A stretch of DNA of 64,000 nt, taken from contig NZ_PSSX01000001.1 of NCBI RefSeq assembly GCF_002933275.1, forward strand, positions 484,995-548,994, read 5' to 3'. A program made the translations under genes and the position numbers. This DNA is from Marinobacter maroccanus (GTDB lineage: Bacteria; Pseudomonadota; Gammaproteobacteria; Pseudomonadales; Oleiphilaceae). Below are positions 1-9,109 of this stretch, one piece after another (the first letter of the stretch is position 1; every line of letters starts with the position of its first letter). The notes beneath the pieces are model-generated. The model did no database searches, was not told where the DNA came from, and was given only the letters and a program-made list of their open reading frames with translations.

Positions 1-1
1 G

Positions 2-310
2 GTACTGGACAAGTATATCCCAGCGCTCTACGCCGCTCTGGGTGTGTTCCTGCCACTGATCACGGTGAACTGCGCCATTCTGGGTGCCTCGCTGTTCATG
101 GTGGAGCGTGACTACACCTTTGGCGAGAGTGTGGTGTATGGCTTCGGCGCCGGCCTCGGCTGGGCCCTGGCAATCATTGCCCTGGCGGGTATCCGTGAGA
201 AGCTGAAGTACAGTGACGTTCCGGAAGGCCTCCGCGGCCTGGGTATCACCTTCATTACTGTTGGTCTGATGTCCCTGGGCTTCATGTCCTTCTCCGGCAT
301 CTCACTGTAA
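2..310 (+). CDS. nqrE: Na+-NQR subunit E, C-terminal part (5' end outside window)
   Basis: This is the last ~102 codons of the integral membrane subunit NqrE of the Na+-translocating NADH:ubiquinone oxidoreductase, open from the first bases of the window. The visible part has the family signature [13 protein letters not shown], a second hydrophobic segment ([20 protein letters not shown]) and a third ([18 protein letters not shown]). It is followed 37 bp later by nqrF on the same strand, the normal nqrABCDEF order, so it is the penultimate structural gene of the operon. The start codon lies upstream of base 1. Confidence 0.95.
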   Translation, partial: VLDKYIPALYAALGVFLPLITVNCAILGASLFMVERDYTFGESVVYGFGAGLGWALAIIALAGIREKLKYSDVPEGLRGLGITFITVGLMSLGFMSFSGISL

Positions 311-347
311 TTCACCCGGTGATTCGGTTTAACGAAAAGGCGAGACC

Positions 348-1574
348 ATGAATACAGAAATTATTCTCGGCGTGGTCATGTTCACCGTTATCGTACTGGC
401 CCTGGTCGCAGTGATTCTTGCGGCCCGATCCAGGCTGGTAAGCACCGGTGATGTGACCATTGAGATCAACGATGATCCCGAACATACGCTGAAGACCGAA
501 GCCGGCGGAAAGCTGCTCGGTACTCTGGCGAACAGTGGTATTTTCCTGTCCTCTGCCTGTGGCGGCGGCGGTACCTGTGCGCAGTGCAAGTGCAAGGTTC
601 TGGAAGGCGGCGGTGCCATGCTGCCAACGGAAAAGACCCACTTCACCAACCGTGAAGAGAAAGAAGGCTGGCGCCTGTCCTGTCAGGTTCCTGTAAAACA
701 GGACATGAAGGTGGAAGTGCCGGAAGAGTTCTTCGGCGTCAAGAAGTGGGAGTGCGAGGTTGTCTCCAACCACAACGTGGCCACCTTCATCAAAGAGCTG
801 GTGCTCAAGCTGCCGGAAGGCGAGGAAGTTGACTTCCGGGCCGGCGGTTACGTTCAGCTCGAGTGTCCTCCCTACGAGATCGACTTCAAGGATTTCGATA
901 TTGAGGAAGAGTTCCACGAAGACTGGGACAAGCACAACATCTGGCGCTACAAGGCGGTAAACAAGGAGGAGACCATCCGGGCCTATTCCATGGCGAACTA
1001 CCCGGAAGAGAAAGGTGTTCTCAAGTTCAACATCCGTATCGCCACGCCGCCTCCAGGCACTGACCACAATCCGGGCATCATGTCGAGCTATGTGTTCAAC
1101 CTGAAGCCGGGCGATAAGGTCACCGTTATGGGGCCGTTCGGTGAGTTCTTCGCTAAGAAGACCGACGCCGAAATGGTCTTCATCGGTGGTGGTGCCGGTA
1201 TGGCGCCCATGCGTTCCCACATCTTCGATCAGCTCAAGCGTTTGAACTCCAAGCGCAAGATCAGCTTCTGGTATGGCGCGCGAAGTGTTCGCGAGATGTT
1301 TTACGTGGAAGATTTCGACGGGCTGCAGGAAGAGAACGACAACTTCGAGTGGCACGTTGCGCTTTCCGACGCGCTGCCCGAGGATAACTGGGAAGGACCT
1401 ACCGGCTTTATCCACAATGTGTTGTACGAAAACTATCTGAAGGACCACCCGGCTCCGGAAGACTGTGAATACTATATGTGTGGGCCCCCCATCATGAACG
1501 CGTCCTGCATCAAGATGCTCAAGGATCTGGGTGTTGAGGACGAAAACATCATGCTGGATGACTTTGGAGGCTAA
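348..1574 (+). CDS. nqrF: Na+-NQR subunit F (NADH dehydrogenase, FAD/2Fe-2S)
   Basis: NqrF is the electron-entry subunit: it oxidises NADH and passes electrons through FAD and a [2Fe-2S] centre to the sodium-pumping core. The 408-aa length is typical. An N-terminal membrane anchor (about residues 5-26) is followed by a ferredoxin domain with cluster ligands C71, C77, C80 and C112, an FAD-binding motif [11 protein letters not shown], and a C-terminal NAD-binding domain ([12 protein letters not shown] and CGPPIMN). A ribosome site (aaggcgag) precedes the ATG. It ends the structural nqr operon and is followed within 10 bp by apbE. Confidence 0.97.
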   Translation: MNTEIILGVVMFTVIVLALVAVILAARSRLVSTGDVTIEINDDPEHTLKTEAGGKLLGTLANSGIFLSSACGGGGTCAQCKCKVLEGGGAMLPTEKTHFTNREEKEGWRLSCQVPVKQDMKVEVPEEFFGVKKWECEVVSNHNVATFIKELVLKLPEGEEVDFRAGGYVQLECPPYEIDFKDFDIEEEFHEDWDKHNIWRYKAVNKEETIRAYSMANYPEEKGVLKFNIRIATPPPGTDHNPGIMSSYVFNLKPGDKVTVMGPFGEFFAKKTDAEMVFIGGGAGMAPMRSHIFDQLKRLNSKRKISFWYGARSVREMFYVEDFDGLQEENDNFEWHVALSDALPEDNWEGPTGFIHNVLYENYLKDHPAPEDCEYYMCGPPIMNASCIKMLKDLGVEDENIMLDDFGG

Positions 1575-1583
1575 GCAGTCCTG

Positions 1584-2633
1584 ATGACATTCCGCATGGT
1601 ACGACCCGCCAGGGTGGCCCTGGCCAGCGCTTTTATAGCGCTGGCCTTTGCCGTTCTGGCGGGTTGTTCGTTTCAGCCAGAAGAAAAAATCTGGGAAATC
1701 TCCGGCCCTGTTTTCGGAACCAGTTACCACATTAATGTCGTATTGACCGGGGATCAGGAGAAGCTTGAAACTCTGGCCAGTGGCATTGACGAGGTGTTAG
1801 AAAGCGTTGACGCGTCTATGTCGACCTGGCGTGAGGATTCAGAGCTGTCCGTTTTCAATCAGCGAACCGACCAATCCGAATGGATTTCGGTCTCAGCCGG
1901 CTTGTTTGAGGTTCTCAAAAAAGCCAATGAGATTTCCAGGCTGACCGATGGCGCCTTCGATGTAACGATCGGGCCGGTTGTGAATCTATGGGGGTTCGGG
2001 CCCCAGGCGCGGCCGGAGCAGATTCCGTCGGAAGAATCGCTCGCCAGGGCGCTTGCCGCCACTGGCTTCGAAAAGCTCGAACTGCGGGCAGATCCGCCCG
2101 CCGTGCGTGCGACACCACCGCAATATGTGGATCTGTCGGCCATTGCCAAAGGCTATGGTGTGGACGCGGTGGCCCGCTTCCTGGAAAGTGAAGGCGTAGA
2201 GGCTTACCTGGTGGAGATCGGTGGAGAGGTTCGGGTCAATGGCCGTAAACCGGACGGCAGCACCTGGCGCCTGGCAATTGAACAGCCGGTGTCCGAGAGG
2301 CGCGAGGTAAACCGGGTGGTGGCACTGGATTCACGCGCTATGGCGACATCCGGCGATTATCGTAACTATTACGAATCGGAAGGGCGTCGCTATTCCCATA
2401 CAATAGACCCTGCCACTGGTGAGCCAATTGCACACAAGCTGGCATCGGTCACCGTTATCGCCGACGACTGCATGACAGCAGACGCCCTGGCGACCGGCTT
2501 TAATGTGATGGGCTACGAGCGAGCCAATGAGGTCGCGGTGAGGGAAAATATCCCGGCCTATTTTATTGTCAGGACGGAAGAAGGCTTCGAGACGCACCAG
2601 ACGCCGGCTTTTTCGTCCTACGTGACTCAATGA
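1584..2633 (+). CDS. apbE: FAD:protein FMN transferase ApbE (lipoprotein)
   Basis: ApbE covalently attaches FMN from FAD to threonines of NqrB and NqrC; its position directly after nqrF fits that role. The 349-aa protein has a lipoprotein signal peptide with lipobox LAGC (Cys28), then the family core including VDLSAIAKGYGVDAVA and the C-terminal YSHTIDPATGEP and DDCMTADALAT blocks. The ATG at 1584 is preceded by GGAGG at a rather long distance; a second ATG four codons later would also leave a functional signal sequence. A short gap separates it from nqrM, so the three genes are probably cotranscribed. Confidence 0.93.
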   Translation: MTFRMVRPARVALASAFIALAFAVLAGCSFQPEEKIWEISGPVFGTSYHINVVLTGDQEKLETLASGIDEVLESVDASMSTWREDSELSVFNQRTDQSEWISVSAGLFEVLKKANEISRLTDGAFDVTIGPVVNLWGFGPQARPEQIPSEESLARALAATGFEKLELRADPPAVRATPPQYVDLSAIAKGYGVDAVARFLESEGVEAYLVEIGGEVRVNGRKPDGSTWRLAIEQPVSERREVNRVVALDSRAMATSGDYRNYYESEGRRYSHTIDPATGEPIAHKLASVTVIADDCMTADALATGFNVMGYERANEVAVRENIPAYFIVRTEEGFETHQTPAFSSYVTQ

Positions 2634-2645
2634 GGGGAGGGCAAC

Positions 2646-2894
2646 ATGGGTACCTTTCTTTTGGTTTTGTTTATTGTAGTGCTGCTGGTTGCAGCCATGT
2701 CCATCGGCGTAATTCTGGGGCGCAAGCCCATTAGTGGAACCTGCGGCGGGATTGGCGCGCTCGGTATCAGCCAGTCCTGTGATATCTGCGGTGGTAATAC
2801 CCAGAAGTGCGAAGAGGAAAATGAGCGGTTGGCCAGCGAAGGTAAAGAGCCCGACGCTCTGGCTTACGACGCGAGCAAGACCAGCAAGCACTGA
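2646..2894 (+). CDS. nqrM: Na+-NQR maturation factor NqrM
   Basis: NqrM (DUF539) is a small membrane protein required for Na+-NQR maturation, thought to deliver iron to the NqrD/E centre. The 82-aa product has one N-terminal transmembrane helix (residues 4-24) and the four conserved cysteines C33, C45, C48 and C55 in the CGGIG and SCDICGG motifs. A good ribosome site (gaggggagg) precedes the ATG. It follows apbE by 12 bp, completing the nqrEF-apbE-nqrM arrangement common in marine gammaproteobacteria. Confidence 0.93.
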   Translation: MGTFLLVLFIVVLLVAAMSIGVILGRKPISGTCGGIGALGISQSCDICGGNTQKCEEENERLASEGKEPDALAYDASKTSKH

Positions 2895-2952
2895 TCTGTT
2901 TCTGACAATTACAATCATCTTTTCACGACGTAGATAAGGAGTCACTGCGCGC

Positions 2953-4344
2953 ATGGCAGAACATCATTACGACGTCGTCGTTATCGGCGCCGGTCCGTCT
3001 GGCGAAGGCGCGGCGATGAATGCGACGAAACACGGCAAGCGTGTCGCGATCATCGAGGATAAGCCTACCGTTGGCGGGAACTGCACTCACTGGGGCACCA
3101 TCCCGTCCAAGGCACTGCGTCATTCTGTCAAACAGATCATTACCTTCAACACCAACCAGATGTTCCGGGATATCGGCGAGCCTCGCTGGTTTTCGTTCCC
3201 CCGTGTGCTTCAGAACGCCCAGAAGGTCATTGGCAAACAGGTCAAGCTCCGGACCCAGTTCTATTCGCGAAACCGGGTTGATCTGATCAACGGTCGGGCC
3301 TTTTTTATCGATCAGAACCGCATAGAGGTCCGTGGTAGCAAGTCCTCGGAGACCCTGCATTTCAAACAGGCGATCATTGCCACCGGTTCCAGGCCCTATC
3401 TGCCGCCGGACGTGGATTTCCGTCACCACCGAATTTACAACTCAGACACCATTCTGAACCTGTCCCATACCCCCAGAACCCTGATTATCTATGGCGCTGG
3501 CGTTATCGGTTCAGAATATGCCTCGATTTTTGCCGGGTTGGGCGTGAAGGTAGATTTGATCAACCCGGGTAGCCGTCTGTTGTCCTTCCTGGATGACGAG
3601 ATCTCCGATGCCCTGAGTTATCACTTGCGCAATAACGGTGTTCTCGTGCGTCACAATGAGCAGTATGAGACGGTTGTGGGCGATGACCATGGTGTGGTGC
3701 TGTCGCTGCAGTCCGGCAAGAAAATCCGCGCAGATGCATTCCTGTGGTGCAACGGGCGCAGTGGCAACACCGAGAAACTGGGTCTGGAGAACATTGGCCT
3801 GGTGCCCAACGGCCGCGGCCAACTGGCCGTCGACGAGCATTACCGCACTGAGGTGGAAAACATCTACGCCGCGGGCGATGTGATCGGCTGGCCGAGTCTG
3901 GCAAGCGCTGCCTACGACCAGGGCCGCTCGGCGTCGTCGGATATTGTTGACGATGAGTACTTCCGCTTCGTTTCAGATGTGCCTACCGGGATCTACACCA
4001 TTCCGGAAATCAGTTCCGTTGGCAAAACCGAGCGTGAATTGACTGAAGCCAAAGTGCCCTATGAGGTTGGACAGGCGTTCTTCAAGGATCTCGCCCGGGC
4101 CCAGATCACCGGAGAAGCCGTGGGCATGCTGAAAATCCTGTTCCACCGGGAGACCCGCGAGATTCTGGGTATCCACTGTTTTGGTGACCAGGCAGCAGAA
4201 ATCGTCCACATCGGTCAGGCGATCATGAATCAGGAAGGGGAGGCCAACTCTCTGAACTACTTCATCAATACCACGTTCAACTACCCGACCATGGCCGAAG
4301 CCTACCGGGTTGCGGCATTGAATGGCCTGAACAGAATTTTCTGA
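2953..4344 (+). CDS. sthA: Soluble pyridine nucleotide transhydrogenase
   Basis: This 463-aa flavoprotein of the pyridine nucleotide-disulfide oxidoreductase family interconverts NADPH and NADH in the cytosol. It has an N-terminal FAD-binding [10 protein letters not shown] motif, the region [16 protein letters not shown] typical of SthA (only one cysteine where true disulfide reductases have two), a central NAD-binding [13 protein letters not shown], an [23 protein letters not shown]-binding block and a C-terminal dimerisation domain. Length matches E. coli SthA (466 aa). AAGGAG lies 11 bp before the ATG. It is followed by a palindromic repeat and a convergent gene. Confidence 0.95.
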   Translation: MAEHHYDVVVIGAGPSGEGAAMNATKHGKRVAIIEDKPTVGGNCTHWGTIPSKALRHSVKQIITFNTNQMFRDIGEPRWFSFPRVLQNAQKVIGKQVKLRTQFYSRNRVDLINGRAFFIDQNRIEVRGSKSSETLHFKQAIIATGSRPYLPPDVDFRHHRIYNSDTILNLSHTPRTLIIYGAGVIGSEYASIFAGLGVKVDLINPGSRLLSFLDDEISDALSYHLRNNGVLVRHNEQYETVVGDDHGVVLSLQSGKKIRADAFLWCNGRSGNTEKLGLENIGLVPNGRGQLAVDEHYRTEVENIYAAGDVIGWPSLASAAYDQGRSASSDIVDDEYFRFVSDVPTGIYTIPEISSVGKTERELTEAKVPYEVGQAFFKDLARAQITGEAVGMLKILFHRETREILGIHCFGDQAAEIVHIGQAIMNQEGEANSLNYFINTTFNYPTMAEAYRVAALNGLNRIF

Positions 4345-4358
4345 TAGATACTGAAGAC

Positions 4359-4388
4359 GGGGTCAGATGAAAGCTCTCATCTGACCCC
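4359..4388. repeat. REP-like palindrome, copy 1
   Basis: The arms ggggtcagatga and tcatctgacccc are exact inverted repeats around a 6 bp loop. A related half-site (ctcatctgact) follows at about 4402. The same arm sequence recurs at 52164 and 59918, each time between convergent genes. It resembles REP/REPIN elements of the kind mobilised by REP-associated tyrosine transposases; it may also act as a bidirectional hairpin between sthA and the phosphodiesterase gene. Confidence 0.7.
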
Positions 4389-4441
4389 AAATTCAAAAAC
4401 GCTCATCTGACTTCGGCTTCTTCTTTTCTAATCTCTCGATT

Positions 4442-5236
4442 TCAACCCGCTGACACGGCCTCTTGATTGGCCGATACACCTTCGTGACTGTGCGGTAACG
4501 ACAGCGCCGATCTGGCCCGATTATCAAAAAACATGCGGGTGCTTGTGGGGTAATCGGTGATGATGCTGTCCACCCCCATCTCTTCCAGTTGCAGCATGTC
4601 GTGAATCCGGTTCACCGTCCAGGTAGACACATGCATTCCCCGGTGATGGGCCTGTTCAACCAGCGTTTTCGTGCACAGCTTCCAGTTGATGCAGAGGTAC
4701 TCGCAGCCGAGTCGGTTTGCCATGCTCAGCGGTCGGGGAAACTTCCGCTCGGTGACCAGGCCAATGCGGATGTTCTTGTTCCGCCTGCGGATCTGTTTCA
4801 GAAACCAGGTGTCGGAAGAGGTTATGGCCACCGTCTGATACAGGTTGCGGCGCTGTATGACCTCCGTCAGGCGATTGCTGAGAATATTCAGCCGCTGGCG
4901 CGTGTCCTTTTTGACTTCCAGTTGCAGGTGTTCGATATCGTCGAACTGGTCCAACAGGTCCTCCAGCGAGGGAATTCCGGTGGGTGTCGGCCAGGAACTG
5001 GTGTTTCTGCGCGCATCCATGGCTGCCAGCTCGGCAGCGGTGTACTGGCTGATGCTGCCTTTCTGGCTGGTGGTACGGTCTACTGAAAGGTCATGCACCA
5101 GAACGGGCTTGCCGTCCTTCGAAAGCACCAGATCCAGCTCGAAATTCCGGATGCCATGCCGATAAGCATGAATAAAACCGGGAAGAGTGTTTTCCGGTGC
5201 CTCTCCCTTTGCGCCTCTGTGTCCGTAGACAATCAT
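4442..5236 (-). CDS. Glycerophosphodiester phosphodiesterase (cytosolic, UgpQ-like)
   Basis: The 264-aa GDPD-family enzyme hydrolyses glycerophosphodiesters to glycerol 3-phosphate and an alcohol. The N-terminal catalytic region YGHRGAKGEAPENT carries the HRG and E metal/catalytic residues, followed by ELDLVLSKDG and the second histidine in VHDLSVDRT; WTVN and DSIITDYP near the C-terminus are also family motifs. There is no signal peptide, so a cytosolic UgpQ-type role is inferred. The start overlaps the stop of the DAHP synthase gene by 4 bp, implying translational coupling although the functions are unrelated. Confidence 0.9.
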   Translation of the reverse strand: MIVYGHRGAKGEAPENTLPGFIHAYRHGIRNFELDLVLSKDGKPVLVHDLSVDRTTSQKGSISQYTAAELAAMDARRNTSSWPTPTGIPSLEDLLDQFDDIEHLQLEVKKDTRQRLNILSNRLTEVIQRRNLYQTVAITSSDTWFLKQIRRRNKNIRIGLVTERKFPRPLSMANRLGCEYLCINWKLCTKTLVEQAHHRGMHVSTWTVNRIHDMLQLEEMGVDSIITDYPTSTRMFFDNRARSALSLPHSHEGVSANQEAVSAG

Positions 5237-6360
5237 TCCGCTGTGTCATCCTTCAGCCGTTGGTAAATGGCCTGGCGCTTCTTCCAGGTGTCGTGGCAAA
5301 GGCGAATGTCTTCCAGATACGCCGGCAGTTCGTGCATGAGCAGGGCCTGGGGCCCATCCACAAGCGCTTTTTCCGGTTTGGGGTGGAAATCCACCAGCAC
5401 CATGTTGGCACCGGCTATCACGCCCTGTGCCGTTGCGTGCATCACATCCAGAATGCCATCGGGAGACTGTTCGCGGCTGCCAACGGAGTGGGAAGGGTCT
5501 ACACACACGGGCATACGGGTGAGGCGTTTGACTGCCGGCACATGGGCGAAATCCACCATGTTCCGGTGGGGTTGGCCGGCCTCGGTTTTCATGCCCCTCA
5601 GGCAGAAGATCACGTTGGCGTTGCCTTCGCTGGCCAGATACTCGGCAGCGTTGAGGGATTCATTCAGGGTAATCCCGAACCCACGCTTGAGCAGTACCGG
5701 GTAGGTGCTCTGGCGGCCTATGGCCTTCAGCAGTTCAAAGTTCTGGGTGTTACGGGTGCCGACCTGCAGCATCACACCGGTAGGCCGGCCGAGCTTTTCG
5801 AGGCAGGTGTCGATTTCCTCGATATGGCTCTCGTGGGTGATTTCCATGGCGATCACCTTGATGCCATGCTTGCCCGCCTTCTCGAACACCCAAGGCAGGC
5901 AGCCCTTGCCGTGGCCCTGGAATGAGTAGGGATTGGTGCGGGGCTTGTAAGCGCCCATTCGGGTGCAGACTTCGCCGTTGTCCTCAAGAGCCTGCATCAT
6001 CATGTCAACATGCTCGGGCACGTCGACGGCGCACAGGCCGGCAAATATGTTCAGATTGGACTGATTGAACTCCACACCGTTGTAGTTGAAGCCACTTTGC
6101 CGGCGATCATCCCGGTGGCGACCGAGAATGCGGTAGTCGTCCGAGATGCGAATGGCCCGTTCAACCGCAGGCAAGGCCTCGATTTCTTCCTTGTTCAGGG
6201 GCTTGGTGTCCCCGAGAAGATAAATTTCGGTGAGCCTCTGGGTAGCACCCTGAACCTCATGAACCCGAACCGAGACGTTCGGAAGATTCTCGAGGTAGTG
6301 CATGGTCTGTCGGTATTCTTCGCTGTCCAGAGCGGTATTCGGATGAAGAATGGCTAACAT
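5233..6360 (-). CDS. 3-deoxy-7-phosphoheptulonate (DAHP) synthase, type I-beta
   Basis: Catalyses condensation of phosphoenolpyruvate and erythrose 4-phosphate, the first step of the shikimate pathway. The core has the KDO8PS/DAHPS motifs GAYKPRTNPYSFQG, LLKRGFG and VDPSHSVGSRE. The KPRTxPYSFQG form marks the I-beta branch (Bacillus/Thermotoga type) rather than E. coli AroF/G/H. The first ~60 residues form an extra domain, in the place of the N-terminal regulatory domain of other I-beta enzymes. Length is 375 aa. It is the distal gene of a minus-strand pair with the phosphodiesterase; the TerB-like gene lies 11 bp upstream. Confidence 0.93.
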   Translation of the reverse strand: MLAILHPNTALDSEEYRQTMHYLENLPNVSVRVHEVQGATQRLTEIYLLGDTKPLNKEEIEALPAVERAIRISDDYRILGRHRDDRRQSGFNYNGVEFNQSNLNIFAGLCAVDVPEHVDMMMQALEDNGEVCTRMGAYKPRTNPYSFQGHGKGCLPWVFEKAGKHGIKVIAMEITHESHIEEIDTCLEKLGRPTGVMLQVGTRNTQNFELLKAIGRQSTYPVLLKRGFGITLNESLNAAEYLASEGNANVIFCLRGMKTEAGQPHRNMVDFAHVPAVKRLTRMPVCVDPSHSVGSREQSPDGILDVMHATAQGVIAGANMVLVDFHPKPEKALVDGPQALLMHELPAYLEDIRLCHDTWKKRQAIYQRLKDDTAE

Positions 6361-6371
6361 ACGGTCTCCTT

Positions 6372-6821
6372 TTAAGAACCGGCGTCCTCTGCCCGGTGCC
6401 GCGCCTGCATGAACTCCCGGTGATTAAGGTGCAGCAGGTCTGCCATGCGGCGAATAAGGTGTTCTTCGTACTTGTCGATCCGACCGTCTGCAAAGGCCAC
6501 CCGCCAAATACTCTCAAGCAGTGCCTGTTTGCCTTCCTGATCCAGATGGTCGTTGATCTGGCCGGTAAATTCGTAGAGCGATGTGGCGTCGTCTGCGTGG
6601 CTCAGGGCATCCTGAAGAATCTCTTCTGCTTCGGCACGGGTAACCTGGTGCGCTTTCACCGCGCCATCGACAATGGCCTGCAGCTCGCGCTCATCTTCAT
6701 GCTGGTCGATCCGTGAAACCTGAACCATCAAGGCAGTTGCAGCCACGGCCAATTGATGAGAATCCGGTTTCTCGCTCTCAGCTTCCGGTGCCGCAAACAG
6801 TTTTTTCAGGCTTTCGATCAT
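6372..6821 (-). CDS. TerB-family (tellurite resistance TerB-like) protein
   Basis: The 149-aa acidic helical protein matches the TerB-like fold: paired D-x-x-E-x-x-E segments (DQHEDERELQAI near residue 39 and DGRIDKYEEHLIRRMADLL near the C-terminus) that bind metal in characterised relatives. TerB-like proteins are linked to stress responses at the membrane, but the role of isolated copies like this one is not known. No other ter genes are nearby, so tellurite resistance should not be assumed. It sits 42 bp from transaldolase and 11 bp from the DAHP synthase gene on the same strand. Confidence 0.8.
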   Translation of the reverse strand: MIESLKKLFAAPEAESEKPDSHQLAVAATALMVQVSRIDQHEDERELQAIVDGAVKAHQVTRAEAEEILQDALSHADDATSLYEFTGQINDHLDQEGKQALLESIWRVAFADGRIDKYEEHLIRRMADLLHLNHREFMQARHRAEDAGS

Positions 6822-6863
6822 GATCGGACAGTCCTACTTCTGTATTTGGTTTGAAGCGTGGTG

Positions 6864-7829
6864 TCAGGCGGCCTTGGCCAGCTGCCGGACCCGGTTTTCC
6901 AGTTCTATCTGGTCGGCTGTGAACCGGCGAATGCCATCGGCCAGCTTTTCTGTGGCCATGGCGTCTTCATTGGATTCCCAGCGGAACAGCTTCTCGTCGA
7001 TGGTGCCAAACTGATCCGTTGAGCTAGCATTATGTGCGTCCAGTCGACGGGGCAGCTCGCCCTGGTCGTCCTGCAACTCCTGCAGCAGGGCAGGGCTGAT
7101 GGTCAGGCGGTCGCAGCCTGCCAGCATTTCGATTTCGCCGGTATTCCTGAAGCTGGCTCCCATTACCACCGTGTTAAAGCCGTTGGCCTTGTAGTAATTG
7201 TAGATGCGGGAGACCGAAATCACCCCGGGATCTTCTGCCGCCGGGTAGCTGTCGCGGCCAGTGCTGGCCAGATGCCAGTCCAGAATCCGCCCCACAAAGG
7301 GCGAAATCAGGAAGGCGCCGGCCTGGGCGCAGGCGGCAGCCTGGATGAAAGAAAACAGCAGCGTAAGGTTGCAGCGAATCCCTTCCTTCTCCAGTTGCTC
7401 GGCGGCACGGATGCCCTCCCAGGTGGAAGCAATCTTGATCAGCACCCGGCTTGTGTCGACACCTTGCTTGTCATACAGCTCAACCAGACGGCGGGCGCGC
7501 TCAAGCGTACCTGCGGTATCAAAGGACAACCGGGCATCCACCTCGGTGGAAACCACCCCGGGAATCAGGTTCAGGATTTCACGGCCGGCAAGCACGGCCA
7601 GCATATCGGTGGCCATGGTCAGCTGCTCGGCGTCTGAGCCGCCATGCCTGTGTGCCTCGGCCACAGCCTTGTCCAGCATGGGTCGATACGCGTCAGAGGC
7701 GGCAGCCTTGAGCAGCAGGGATGGATTGGTGGTGGCATCTTCCGGCCGCCACTTCCCAATGGCTTCGATATCGCCGGTATCGGCCACTACTGTGGTCATG
7801 GTCTTCAGTTGGTCGAGCTTGCTGGTCAT
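6864..7829 (-). CDS. tal: Transaldolase (TalB type)
   Basis: Transaldolase moves a dihydroxyacetone unit between sugar phosphates in the non-oxidative pentose phosphate pathway. The 321-aa protein starts with [20 protein letters not shown] and shows the family blocks [25 protein letters not shown], the Schiff-base lysine in [12 protein letters not shown] and the [16 protein letters not shown] block ([12 protein letters not shown]). Length matches E. coli TalB (317 aa). The erythrose 4-phosphate it supplies is a substrate of the DAHP synthase encoded two genes downstream, a plausible reason for the neighbourhood. Confidence 0.95.
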   Translation of the reverse strand: MTSKLDQLKTMTTVVADTGDIEAIGKWRPEDATTNPSLLLKAAASDAYRPMLDKAVAEAHRHGGSDAEQLTMATDMLAVLAGREILNLIPGVVSTEVDARLSFDTAGTLERARRLVELYDKQGVDTSRVLIKIASTWEGIRAAEQLEKEGIRCNLTLLFSFIQAAACAQAGAFLISPFVGRILDWHLASTGRDSYPAAEDPGVISVSRIYNYYKANGFNTVVMGASFRNTGEIEMLAGCDRLTISPALLQELQDDQGELPRRLDAHNASSTDQFGTIDEKLFRWESNEDAMATEKLADGIRRFTADQIELENRVRQLAKAA

Positions 7830-7956
7830 TCGTCCTGTCGTCCCGGTTGATCTGTTATTGGTGCGCCCGAATCCCGGGCGCTGGCTATATGCCTACAATA
7901 ACGGGCCGCTCTGACAGGAACAAGACAACAAAAGGTATGGTAGCCATTGCCTGCGA

Positions 7957-9015
7957 TTAAGCTTCGGCAATCTCCGGCGCCGCCGGTTCACGCACCTTTT
8001 CCAGAGCCGTCTCGATAACTTCCAGACCAGCGCCGGATTTATGGGCGTTTTCGCTGATATAGCGGCGGAACTGGCGACCGCCAGGCTGGCCATGGAACAG
8101 GCCCAGAAGGTGTCTGGACATGTGGGTCAGGAATACGCCCCGCTCAAGTTCGCTCTGGATAAACGGAAGCATGGCCCGAAGCGCCTGATGCCGGCTCTGC
8201 ACCGGCGCAGCCTGCCCGAAAAACTCCGGGTCAACGCCCGCCAGCAGCCAGGGGTTGTGGTACGCCTCCCGGCCCAGCATCACGCCGTCGGTGTGCCTGA
8301 GGTGCTCGTGACACTCCTCGAAGGTCTTGATTCCGCCGTTGATGATGATCTCCAGGTGCGGGTATTTCGCTTTCAGCCGGTAAACCCAGTCGTATTTCAA
8401 CGGTGGGACCTCCCGGTTTTCCTTGGGGCTCAGGCCCTCAAGAATCGCGATCCGGGCGTGCACGATAAATGTCCGGCAGCCAGCTTCCGACACTTTTTCA
8501 ACGAATTCGCAGAGATCGTCCCAGGACTCACGCCCATCAATGCCGATCCGGTGCTTCACCGTGACCGGTAGATCGGTTGCCTCAATCATGGCGTGTACGC
8601 CCTCCGCCACCTTGTCCGGGTGGCCCATCAGGCAAGCGCCAATCATGTTGTTCTGAACCCGATCGCTCGGGCAACCGACATTCAGGTTGACCTCGTCGAA
8701 ACCGAACTTCTCAGCCAGCTTCGCACAGTGGGCAAGTTCGGCGGGGTCGCTGCCGCCAAGCTGAAGGGACAGGGGATACTCGGCCTCGTCATGGCGCAGA
8801 AAACGTGCGGTATCGCCATGAATCAACGCGCCAGTGGTAACCATCTCGGTGTAGAGCAGGGTATGCCTGCTGAGCTGGCGCGCCAGATAACGGTAATGAC
8901 TGGTGGTCCAATCCATCATTGGTGCAACGCAAAACCTCCGAGACGGCCCACCGCTAGTGTTACCGCTGCTTGCCACTGAATTGCCTGCCTTTTCTGCGTC
9001 ACTAATATAGACCAT
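7957..9015 (-). CDS. dusA: tRNA-dihydrouridine synthase A with phage-supplied N-terminus
   Basis: DusA reduces uridines 20/20a in the tRNA D-loop using FMN and NADPH. Family motifs are RRFCVAPMMDW (FMN site), the catalytic cysteine in NVGCPSDRV, VKHRIGID, VHAR and GVMLGREAYHNPW. Codons downstream of the attachment core are host DNA; the first ~34 codons, including the start at 9015 and a new leader beginning MVYISDAEKAGN, come from the prophage. The displaced host start remains at 46767-46877. The gene therefore remains intact but is now presumably transcribed from the phage-provided int/dusA divergent region. The start is inferred as the first ATG in frame; its ribosome site is weak. Confidence 0.93.
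   Translation of the reverse strand: MVYISDAEKAGNSVASSGNTSGGPSRRFCVAPMMDWTTSHYRYLARQLSRHTLLYTEMVTTGALIHGDTARFLRHDEAEYPLSLQLGGSDPAELAHCAKLAEKFGFDEVNLNVGCPSDRVQNNMIGACLMGHPDKVAEGVHAMIEATDLPVTVKHRIGIDGRESWDDLCEFVEKVSEAGCRTFIVHARIAILEGLSPKENREVPPLKYDWVYRLKAKYPHLEIIINGGIKTFEECHEHLRHTDGVMLGREAYHNPWLLAGVDPEFFGQAAPVQSRHQALRAMLPFIQSELERGVFLTHMSRHLLGLFHGQPGGRQFRRYISENAHKSGAGLEVIETALEKVREPAAPEIAEA
8907..8919. other. attL core
   Basis: Thirteen bases (tccaatccatcat) identical to 46793-46805. They encode the conserved MMDW of DusA on the minus strand. Similarity continues imperfectly for about 15 bases into the phage side, where differences are mostly synonymous in the dusA frame. The crossover must fall in or next to this core. 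Confidence 0.85.
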
Positions 9016-9048
9016 TTATTGCCCGTTTTTCACCATTTTTGTAGTATC

Positions 9049-9109
9049 GGTGCTCCAGAAGTGCTCCAGAAATCTGTTTGGAGCACCGCAACAAGGAGCG
9101 TGGAGCACC
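9049..9109. promoter_or_regulatory. Cluster of ggtgctcc / ggagcacc sites (probable integrase arm sites or int operator)
   Basis: The octamer occurs at 9049-9056 and, without its first base, at 9061-9067 (starts of gtgctcc 11 bp apart). It occurs in inverse orientation at 9080-9087 and 9102-9109, the last touching the int start codon. A matching direct pair with the same 11 bp offset lies near attR at 46716-46734. Presence at both ends suggests arm-type Int or Xis binding; overlap with the int start suggests autoregulation as well. Confidence 0.55.

Noticed and set aside
312..1730. 472-aa open frame on the minus strand opposite nqrF
   Set aside because: It mirrors the codon structure of nqrF; composition is typical of an antisense shadow and no family motif is visible.
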